Shown in pieces: positions 1 to 6,090 of a stretch of 19,540 nt of DNA. Source of the DNA: Hyphomicrobiales bacterium (GTDB taxonomy: Bacteria; Pseudomonadota; Alphaproteobacteria; Rhizobiales; Aestuariivirgaceae); the NCBI GenBank assembly GCA_012032065.1, contig JAAURV010000022.1:1-19540 (forward strand). The letters run 5' to 3'. Made by a program: the position numbers and the translations under genes. The notes beneath the pieces were generated by a model. It ran no database searches and had not been told where the DNA came from. It saw only the letters and a program-made list of their open reading frames with translations. How positions within the stretch are numbered: position 1 is the first letter of the stretch; every line of letters begins with the position of its first letter.

Positions 1-389
1 CGGTGCTGCTTCGGCCCGGCGGGTTGCCGCGCGAGATCGTCGAAGAAAAACTTCGGCGCAAACTCGTGCGGGAGGACGACAACGAACATCCTCATGCGCC
101 GGGACAGCTTGCAAGCCATTACGCACCCCACGCGCGCTTGCGTCTCAATGCAAACGCCCCGGAGAATGGCGAAGCCTTTCTCGGTTTCGGCCCCGGACCC
201 GCCACGGCGTTCAATCTCTCGCGCCAAGCCGATCTTATCGAAGCCGCCGCCAATCTGTTCCGCCTCCTGCACGAGATCGACGATTCCGGCGCGCGCGCAA
301 TTGCCGTTGCGCATGTTCCCGATCATGGCCTCGGCGAAGCGATCAACGACCGCCTGCGCCGCGCGGCCGCGCCTAGGCCCGTTGCATGA
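1..389 (+). CDS. L-threonylcarbamoyladenylate synthase (Sua5/TsaC family), C-terminal part
   Basis: The reading frame enters from upstream (first full codon at base 3) and ends at TGA 387-389, so only about 128 C-terminal residues are present and the true start lies outside the window. The family makes threonylcarbamoyl-AMP from threonine, bicarbonate and ATP in the cytosol, the first step of the t6A37 modification of ANN-decoding tRNAs. What is visible is the end of the catalytic YrdC fold (LLRPGG) followed by the extra Sua5 domain: the linker motif APGQLASHYAP and the tail motif HGLGEAINDRLRRAAAPR, both typical of long Sua5-type proteins rather than short TsaC. Its stop codon overlaps the next start (ATGA, 386-389), so it is translationally coupled to the FAD oxidase. 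Function is confident; only the C-terminus is seen. Confidence 0.88.
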   Translation, partial: VLLRPGGLPREIVEEKLRRKLVREDDNEHPHAPGQLASHYAPHARLRLNANAPENGEAFLGFGPGPATAFNLSRQADLIEAAANLFRLLHEIDDSGARAIAVAHVPDHGLGEAINDRLRRAAAPRPVA

Positions 390-1792
390 GTGGAGTCTCC
401 GAAGACATACTTTCGCGCTTCGCCGCGATTGCTGGCGAGGCTCAGGCAATCCGCGATCCGCATTCGAAGGAAGCGTATCTCCACGAATGGCGCGGATTGT
501 GGCATGGACAGACGCCAATGGTGCTGCGCCCTTCAAACACGGAGCAGGTCTCGCGCATCATGGCGCTGGCAACGGAGACGCGCACCGTCATGGTGCCGCA
601 ATCGGGAAACACAGGCCTCGTGGGCGGGCAGATTCCGGATCGCAGCAACACGCAGATCGTGTTGTCGCTCGATCGCATGACGAGGGTCATCGAGGCCAAT
701 GCGCCGAACAACAGCCTCACCGTCGAAGCGGGCGTGACGCTCAAGGCGGCGCAGGATGCGGCGGACGCAATCGATCGCCTGTTTCCTTTGAGCCTCGCTT
801 CGGAAGGCTCCTGCCGCATCGGCGGCAATCTCTCCACCAATGCCGGCGGGCTCAACACGCTCGCGTTTGGCAACGCGCGCGAGTTGTGTCTCGGCCTCGA
901 AGTGGTGCTGGCCGACGGCCGCGTGTGGAACGGGTTGAAGAGCCTGCGCAAGGACAACACGGGCTACGATCTCCGCAACATCTTCATCGGCGCGGAAGGT
1001 ACGCTCGGCATCATCACCGCGGCGGTGCTGAAGCTGTTTCCGAAACCGAAATCCCATTCGACATGTTTCGCGGGCATAACATCGCCCGCGGCGGCGGTGG
1101 AGTTGCTGTCGTTGGCGCGTGAAGCGAGCGGCAATCGGTTGGTGGCGTTCGAACTCATTCCGCGTCTCGCCATCGACTTCACCGTCAAGCACATGTGCGT
1201 GCGCGATCCGCTCGCGGAGCCTTATCCCTACTATGTGCTCTCCGAACTCGCGGACGCGGATCGCGCATCCATCGACTCGTTGTGGAACCAGGCTTTCGAA
1301 CGCAAGCTCGTGCAGGACGCCGCGGTGGCGCAGTCGGAAAGCCAGCGCCAGGCCTTTTGGCAGATCCGCGAACTTCTCTCGGAGTCGCAAAAATTCGAAG
1401 GCGGTTCGATCAAGAACGATGTGTCCGTGCCGGTGGCGCAGGTGCCCGCGCTCTACGAACAGGCCACCGCCGCAGTGCTCAAGGTGATGCCCGGCGTGCG
1501 TTTCATGGCTTTCGGCCACATGGGCGACGGCAACATTCACTTCAATCTGTCGCAACCCGTCGGCATGGACAAGCAGGCTTTTCTCGATCGCTGGCAGGAT
1601 TTGAGCGGCGCTGTCTCCGATGTCGTGTTGAAGCTGGGCGGTTCGATCAGCGCCGAGCATGGCATCGGCGTATTGAAGAGGAACGACATGCTCAGGATCA
1701 AATCGCCCGCCGAACTGCAAATGATGCGCGGCCTGAAGCAGCTCTTCGATCCGTTGAACATCCTCAATCCCGGCAAGGTGCTGCCGGAATGA
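386..1792 (+). CDS. FAD-linked oxidase, D-2-hydroxyglutarate dehydrogenase / GlcD-like
   Basis: A 468-residue cytosolic flavoenzyme of the VAO/PCMH family, full length for the group. The FAD-binding half (about residues 35-215) shows SGNTGLVGGQIP, the stretch GSCRIGGNLSTNAGG and GAEGTLGIIT. The C-terminal FAD-oxidase domain carries GHMGDGNIHFN (residues 377-387) and SAEHGIG (422-428), whose His and Glu residues match the metal and substrate ligands of D-2-hydroxyglutarate dehydrogenases. The family oxidises D-2-hydroxy acids (D-2-hydroxyglutarate, D-lactate or glycolate) and passes electrons to an acceptor such as ETF or quinone. The substrate cannot be fixed from sequence; D-2-hydroxyglutarate is the best guess because the protein is a single chain with both motifs. 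The ATG overlaps the upstream stop by 4 bases and its own stop overlaps the next gene by 4 bases, so the three genes look like one operon. Confidence 0.88.
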   Translation: MSGVSEDILSRFAAIAGEAQAIRDPHSKEAYLHEWRGLWHGQTPMVLRPSNTEQVSRIMALATETRTVMVPQSGNTGLVGGQIPDRSNTQIVLSLDRMTRVIEANAPNNSLTVEAGVTLKAAQDAADAIDRLFPLSLASEGSCRIGGNLSTNAGGLNTLAFGNARELCLGLEVVLADGRVWNGLKSLRKDNTGYDLRNIFIGAEGTLGIITAAVLKLFPKPKSHSTCFAGITSPAAAVELLSLAREASGNRLVAFELIPRLAIDFTVKHMCVRDPLAEPYPYYVLSELADADRASIDSLWNQAFERKLVQDAAVAQSESQRQAFWQIRELLSESQKFEGGSIKNDVSVPVAQVPALYEQATAAVLKVMPGVRFMAFGHMGDGNIHFNLSQPVGMDKQAFLDRWQDLSGAVSDVVLKLGGSISAEHGIGVLKRNDMLRIKSPAELQMMRGLKQLFDPLNILNPGKVLPE

Positions 1793-2205
1793 GCCTCGTA
1801 TTCCGCGACATGCGCGACGAAGATGTCGATCAAACGATCGCGCTCTGGAGGGCCTGCGATCTCACGCGCACATGGAACGATCCGGTGAAGGACATCGCTT
1901 TTGCGCGCGCTTCTCCGTCATCCACCGTTCTCATCGCCGAAGTGAACGGCCGCATCGCCGCCAGCGTCATGGCCGGCCACGATGGCCATCGCGGCACCCT
2001 GTACTACGTGGCCGTCGATCCAGCGCAACAGCGCAAAGGTTATGGCCGCGCGGCGGTGAAAGCGGCAGAGGATTGGCTCTTGTCGCAAGGCGTGTGGAAA
2101 ATCAACCTGATGATCCGCCCGGAGAACGCCGCCGTCAAAGCCTTCTACGAATCGCTCGGCTACGAGATCAATCCGGTCTTCTGCATGGCGCGGAAGATTG
2201 TTTGA
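1789..2205 (+). CDS. GNAT family acetyltransferase, YpeA-like
   Basis: A 138-residue single-domain GNAT protein, about the length of E. coli YpeA. The start is the ATG at 1789 that overlaps the stop of the FAD oxidase (ATGA); a much longer upstream extension is open only because it shadows that gene. The acetyl-CoA binding motif is clear at about residues 70-90: VAVDPAQQRKGYGRAAV, with the Q/R-x-x-G-x-G pyrophosphate loop. A second conserved block, MIRPENAAVKAFYESLGYE, is the usual GNAT motif B. It should transfer an acetyl group from acetyl-CoA to an amine; the acceptor is unknown. It is the last gene of the (+) operon and converges on neuA, 39 bp away, with no strong terminator between them. 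Confidence 0.87.
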   Translation: MSLVFRDMRDEDVDQTIALWRACDLTRTWNDPVKDIAFARASPSSTVLIAEVNGRIAASVMAGHDGHRGTLYYVAVDPAQQRKGYGRAAVKAAEDWLLSQGVWKINLMIRPENAAVKAFYESLGYEINPVFCMARKIV

Positions 2206-2244
2206 ACGTTCTCTTTACAACGTTGCGCGGCGTGGGGAGAGAAT

Positions 2245-2958
2245 TTACAGCGGCAGGTCTTCCAGCTTCCAGTGCCCCGCTTGAACCATGGCTTCAAGAA
2301 TCTGCCAATCGGTCAGGCTGTCGAGGTTGTGGCTGCGCTCCTGTGGCATCACGAAGGGGAGAGTCCGCTTCGGGATAAACCTGCCTTCGCGCCTGAAGGC
2401 ATCGAGCGAAACCAGATAGAACGCGCCGTTCAACGCATAAGGCTGCGGCAGTGATTGGCGCGGGCCTTCGAAGCCGTCGCCCATGTAGGGCCTGAGCCAT
2501 CCGTCTTCGATCCGCTTCAGCTTCTCGGGCCGCGGCTCGTCATGCGCAGCGACGCTCACCGCCGCATCCGCATCGCTCGCTTCAAATGCGTTGATGAGGC
2601 CCTCGAGATCGCCAAGCGTGCGCAAGGGCGACGTTGCCTGAAGCAACAACACATACCCATTTTCAATGCCACATTCCTCGATCACATGCTCGACAACTGA
2701 CTTCGCGGTGGCGGTGTCGGTTGCAAGCCCGGCAGGGCGTAGCGACGGCGAAGCAACGCCATGCTTTCGAGCGACGGCCTGCATCTCCAAATCATCCGTC
2801 GACACGATCATCCGGTCCACGCGTTTCGTGGCCTTGCCCAGCGCAATCGCGCGTTCGAGCAAGGATCGCCCGGCGATCTGCCGCAAGTTCTTGCGCGGGA
2901 TTCCCTTGGAGCCGCCGCGCACCGGAATGATGGCCGTGACTGGCTGGCCTCTCAGCAT
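2245..2958 (-). CDS. neuA: CMP-nonulosonate (sialic/legionaminic acid) cytidylyltransferase, NeuA-like
   Basis: A 237-residue nucleotidyltransferase that activates a nonulosonic acid with CTP to give the CMP-sugar donor. The CTP-binding N-terminus AIIPVRGGSKGIPRKNL (residues 9-25) is the hallmark of the NeuA/LegF/PseF family. It is followed by STDD (53-56), RPAGLATDTA (74-83), LLQATSPLR (105-113) and the substrate-side motif ALNGAFY. The ATG at 2958 is chosen because it lies one base after the neuC stop (TGACATG); an upstream start would run into neuC. It is the last gene of the neuBCA set and converges on the acetyltransferase at 2205. The family is certain, but whether the sugar is N-acetylneuraminic, legionaminic or another nonulosonic acid is not decided by the sequence. 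Confidence 0.88.
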   Translation of the reverse strand: MLRGQPVTAIIPVRGGSKGIPRKNLRQIAGRSLLERAIALGKATKRVDRMIVSTDDLEMQAVARKHGVASPSLRPAGLATDTATAKSVVEHVIEECGIENGYVLLLQATSPLRTLGDLEGLINAFEASDADAAVSVAAHDEPRPEKLKRIEDGWLRPYMGDGFEGPRQSLPQPYALNGAFYLVSLDAFRREGRFIPKRTLPFVMPQERSHNLDSLTDWQILEAMVQAGHWKLEDLPL

Positions 2959-2959
2959 G

Positions 2960-4127
2960 TCAGTAGGTGAGAATCTTCTCGATGGACGGTTTGACCTTCG
3001 CCAGCACCTCCGCAATGCGGCCGCCGGCATCGCCGTCGCCATAGATCGTATCGCGCGGACGCTCTTTCAGCTTCCACATTCGGCCGATCGCATCGCCAAT
3101 CGCGCCGCGGTCATAATCCACGTCGGTTACGTTCCGCCCCCGGTCGCGCCCGCTTTGCCGCGTGCCGATGTTGATCGCGGGCACGCCGAGAAACGAACAC
3201 TCGCGGATCGCGACCGAGGAATTCCCCACGATGCCGCGGCTGCCAATCAGGATGCGCAGGAAATCGGCTGGCTGCATGTTCTTGTAAAAGTGGACCGGCG
3301 CATCCTCTTGCTCCTCGCGGAATACGCGAAGCGCCTTCGACGTTCCATCCGAGCCCGCATCCACATTGGGCCAGAACCACATCGCCTGATGCCCTGTCTT
3401 GCGAACCGCATCGAGCGTCGCTTCGGCCTGCGCGCGCGACTCTTCGTACTCGGTGGTGACCGGATGTTGCATCACCACAAGGTAGGGTTTCGCCAGATCG
3501 AGCTGAGGCCCCACGCCACTGTACTTCGAAGCCACTTTGACCGGATCGGACGTTCCCTCCTTCAACACGTCGTTTGCGAGATCGATGGAGGGGCAACCGG
3601 TCACGAAAATCCGGTCGGGCCGCTCGCCAAGTTTTTCCACGCGTATCCGCGCATGATCGCTCGCCACCAGATGAATGTCGGCGAGCTTGGTGTTGGCGTG
3701 GCGCACTTTCTCGTCGATGGAGCCGGTCACCTCGCCGCCCTGCACATGCACCAGCGGAATGTTCATGTAGGCTGCCGCGATCGACGTGGCGATGGTTTCG
3801 TAGCGGTCGCCGATGGTCACCACCATGTCCGGCGCGAGATCGTTGAACACGCTCGCCAGTTCCGCGATGCCGAAGCCTGTCGATTTGGCGGAAGTGACGA
3901 GATTCTCGCCCTCGACGATCATGTAGACCTGCCGGTCGACGCGAAACCCTTCGCGCTCGATCACTTTGACCGCATTGCCGTAGCGGTCGAGCAATGCTGA
4001 CGCCGCCACGACCAGCTGCAGCTCCAGATCCTTGTGGTCGCGGATCGCCGCCAGCGCCGACTTGATGCGCGCGTAGCTCGGCCGCGCGGTAATGACGACG
4101 CAGATTTTCCGTTTTCGATGTGTTCAC
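2960..4127 (-). CDS. neuC: UDP-GlcNAc 2-epimerase (hydrolysing), NeuC/LegG-like, with disturbed 5' end
   Basis: The enzyme releases UDP while epimerising C2 of a UDP-N-acetyl-hexosamine, giving ManNAc or its 2,4-diacetamido analogue for NeuB. Visible motifs are VVITARPSYARIKSAL at the N-terminus, then TIGDRYE, HVQGGEVTGSIDEKVRHA, TGCPSIDLA, and near the C-terminus GNSSVAIRE and INIGTRQSGR, all standard for the family. The start is a problem. The conserved frame stays open back to the neuB TGA (4124-4126), but no ATG, GTG or TTG occurs in it before GTG 4009, which would remove the RPSY motif. A GTG at 4127-4125 overlaps the neuB stop (GTGA) at a natural coupled start, but it sits one frame off. 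The likeliest explanation is a small indel in the AAAACGGAAAA stretch at about 4106-4117. The coordinates assume that coupled start. The downstream 349 residues are intact. Confidence 0.82.
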
Positions 4128-5170
4128 GCGAAGTCCTCGAATGTGATTTGCTGGTCGCGCGAAATCGCGCGCTTCAATGTCTTTCCGAAAAGCGATTCGA
4201 ACTTGTCCGGCGGAATGCCGCCGCCCGGTTTCTTGAGCCCGATGTTGGCGCGCGATAGTTCGGTCCCCTTGGCAAGATCGGAAAGCGCCACAACGCTCTT
4301 GAGAAAGATGCCGCGCATGGAGGCCATCTTCTCGCCGGTCTCGTTCTTGTCGGCGGGAGCCGCCCGCATGCGCTCGATGAAACGCACGCCATCGCAGATC
4401 TGCTTGAGTTCGGCGGGCGTGACCGAGGCCGCGACATCCGGCCCGAACATTTCGCGGCTGAGCGTGAGATGCACTTCAACGACTTCCGCCTTGTGCGCGG
4501 ACACCGCCGCAAGCGAAGGATAGATCGTGCCGGAATGATCGGACAAGCCAACCGCGCACTTGTGCCGTGCGCGCAGTTCATCGAGCACATTGAGCCCGAT
4601 CGCGTCCGGCGGCGATGGATATTGGGTCGTGCACTGAAAGATGCAGAATGGCGCGCCCGCTTTCTTCACCACATCAACCGCCGCATCGATTTCGGAGTAG
4701 GGACTCATGCCCGTCGAGAGCATTACCGGCTTCTTGTCACGCGCCATCTCGGCGATCATCGGCAGATTGGTCAGTTCCCCCGACGCCACCTTCCACGCCG
4801 CGATGCCGAGCTTCCGCAACAGCTCCACCGCCGCGAAAGAAAACGGCGAACTCAGGAACACCAGGCCCCTCTCTTCGGCATGCGACTTCAGCCCCGCCCA
4901 TTGCTCGGGCGAAAACTCCATGCGCTTCCAATAGCCGTAGCGCGTCGCATCCTGCTTCGAGAACTTCACCCGCCACGGTTCGGCAGGCGTGCTCTCCTCT
5001 GCCGCGATATGGGTCTGAAACTTGATCGCCGCCGCCCCGCACAAAGCCGCACTGTCGATGAAAGCGTGCGCAAACCCCAGGCTCCCGTCATGGGCCTGCG
5101 CCACTTCGGCGATAACTGCGCAACTGGCGCCCGGAACGGGCTTCATAAGCCAGGTGCCTTCGGCGGACAT
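4124..5170 (-). CDS. neuB: N-acetylneuraminate / legionaminate synthase, NeuB-like
   Basis: A 348-residue enzyme that condenses phosphoenolpyruvate with ManNAc or a diacetamido analogue to form a nine-carbon nonulosonic acid. The TIM-barrel half (about residues 15-275) shows CAVIAEVAQAHDGSLG, AAAIKFQTH, FLSSPFS, WKVASGEL, VMLSTGMS, QCTTQYPSP and VGLSDHSGT. The C-terminal SAF (antifreeze-like) domain covers about 285-348, with RGIFLKSVVAL and LKKPGGGIPPDKF. The chosen ATG at 5170 has a GAGG about 8 bases upstream; ATG 5146 is an alternative that removes eight residues. A longer frame runs into tRNA-His and is discarded. It is the first protein gene after tRNA-His on this strand, 54 bp from the tRNA 3' end, and overlaps neuC by 4 bases under the coupled-start reading. 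Confidence 0.89.
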   Translation of the reverse strand: MSAEGTWLMKPVPGASCAVIAEVAQAHDGSLGFAHAFIDSAALCGAAAIKFQTHIAAEESTPAEPWRVKFSKQDATRYGYWKRMEFSPEQWAGLKSHAEERGLVFLSSPFSFAAVELLRKLGIAAWKVASGELTNLPMIAEMARDKKPVMLSTGMSPYSEIDAAVDVVKKAGAPFCIFQCTTQYPSPPDAIGLNVLDELRARHKCAVGLSDHSGTIYPSLAAVSAHKAEVVEVHLTLSREMFGPDVAASVTPAELKQICDGVRFIERMRAAPADKNETGEKMASMRGIFLKSVVALSDLAKGTELSRANIGLKKPGGGIPPDKFESLFGKTLKRAISRDQQITFEDFA

Positions 5171-5224
5171 AGGCGCCTCATAGTTGGCGCAGGCCCAAAG
5201 GTCCAGGCGCGGGAGGGTTGGCGA

Positions 5225-5301
5225 TGGTACCGCTGCCCCGGCTCGAACGGGGGACCCCCAGATCCACAATCTGGTGCTCTAACCAACTGAGCTACAGCGG
5301 C
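5225..5301 (-). tRNA. tRNA-His (anticodon GTG)
   Basis: A complete cloverleaf on the minus strand, 77 nt with an encoded CCA. The acceptor arm is GCCGCTG paired with CAGCGGT. The D arm is GCTC/GAGC, the anticodon stem CCAGA/TCTGG around TT-GTG-GA (anticodon 5267-5265), and the T arm CCCCG-TTCGAGC-CGGGG. The base before G1 is T rather than the usual G-1, the first acceptor pair is G1-U72, and the discriminator is A73. These features are known for tRNA-His of a subgroup of Alphaproteobacteria, whose histidyl-tRNA synthetase does not need G-1. The gene lies just upstream of neuB on the same strand. Confidence 0.97.
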
Positions 5302-5352
5302 ATCCTTGGCGCGGCGCAACCTAGTCGCGGGCGCAGCCGAATTCAAGCATGC

Positions 5353-5380
5353 AAAAAGGCCCGCGATACGCACGGGCCTT
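5353..5380 (-). terminator. Rho-independent terminator of the phasin gene
   Basis: On the minus strand, 53 bases after the phasin stop, GGCCCG (5378-5373) pairs with CGGGCC (5363-5358) around a 9-nt loop and is followed by TTTTT (5357-5353). The hairpin lies between phasin and tRNA-His and should insulate the tRNA-neuBCA transcript from phasin transcription. Confidence 0.82.
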
Positions 5381-5430
5381 CTGCGCGGGCCGGACGGGGA
5401 GGAGGATCGCCGGCCGCTAATACAACTGGT

Positions 5431-5880
5431 TTAGCCGGCGAGCGGCTTGGAGAACCCGGCGAAGCCCTTGGCGAAGTTCTCCTGAACCGGCTTCATCGTG
5501 TCCTTGGCGAGCGCCAGCGAGAGATTGTTGATCTCGGTGAACTGCTTCTGGAAGAGAGCGAACTGGTCGCGGGCGAAGTCCTGCTGAAGCTGGAAGGCAG
5601 CGGCGGGCTCCTTCACGGCGAAAAGCTTGCGGGTGAACTCGAATGCGGCACCCATGTTGGCCTGGGTGTTTTCCATGGCTTTCATCTGCAGATCGGCGAA
5701 GCGGGTCTTGTAGGCAACGGCGGCGGCATCGAGCACCTGGACGTTCTCATGCGCCACTTCGCTGGCCTTTTCGAAGGCGGCCTGCGCCTGATCGACCGAA
5801 CGCCGGGCGATGTTGGCGGCGTTCTCGAGGGCTTCCTCGCCACCCACTTGACCTTCCGGCTTGAACTTTTTCTGGCTCAT
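5431..5880 (-). CDS. Phasin family protein (PHA granule-associated)
   Basis: A 149-residue, helix-rich, Ala/Gln/Phe-rich protein without signal peptide or membrane segment. The pattern FEFTRKLFAVKEPAAAFQLQQDFARDQF is shared by the Phasin_2 family (given here as FEFTRKLFAVKEP then FQLQQDFARDQF, roughly residues 81-108). The sequence begins MSQKKFKPEG and continues with amphipathic heptads that look like coiled coil. Phasins coat polyhydroxyalkanoate granules and control their size and number. The ATG at 5880 has GGGAG nine bases upstream. The gene has its own terminator downstream and a PhaR-like inverted repeat upstream, so it is probably monocistronic. It is divergent from the histidine kinase. 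Confidence 0.9.
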   Translation of the reverse strand: MSQKKFKPEGQVGGEEALENAANIARRSVDQAQAAFEKASEVAHENVQVLDAAAVAYKTRFADLQMKAMENTQANMGAAFEFTRKLFAVKEPAAAFQLQQDFARDQFALFQKQFTEINNLSLALAKDTMKPVQENFAKGFAGFSKPLAG

Positions 5881-5940
5881 GACTCTAAACTCCCGATTGC
5901 ATGATTTGTCGTCGTCTAGCCTATTTAGGACGATTTATGC

Positions 5941-5967
5941 TGCAATGCAACATGTTTTTGCGTTGCA
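5941..5967. promoter_or_regulatory. TGC-rich inverted repeat upstream of phasin, candidate PhaR operator
   Basis: TGCAATGCAA (5941-5950) and TTGCGTTGCA (5958-5967) are reverse complements with one mismatch and a 7-bp spacer, centred about 74 bp upstream of the phasin ATG. The left half extended by one base (CTGC-AAT-GCA) is close to the CTGC-N3/4-GCAG box described for the PHA-responsive repressor PhaR. A weak minus-strand promoter (TTGCAT, 17 bp, TAAATA) would overlap it, as expected for repression, but the -35 and -10 matches are poor. The assignment to PhaR is inference from motif and position. Confidence 0.55.
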
Positions 5968-6090
5968 CTATGGCCGCACCCTGCGGACAAGGTTAAGCAA
6001 AGGTGGACGAACTGTTTCAAACCTGTCTATTTTGAGCCAGCGTTTGTAGCTGTGGGGAGCAGCCGGCCCAGCCGGCGGAGCTGGAGTTTG

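Noticed and set aside
2205..2224. AACGTT-N8-AACGTT as a bidirectional terminator between the acetyltransferase and neuA
   Set aside because: The stem is only six pairs, partly AT, and there is no T-run on either strand.
2960..4009. neuC starting at GTG 4009
   Set aside because: It would delete the conserved N-terminal nucleotide-sugar-binding stretch that is clearly encoded just upstream in the same frame.
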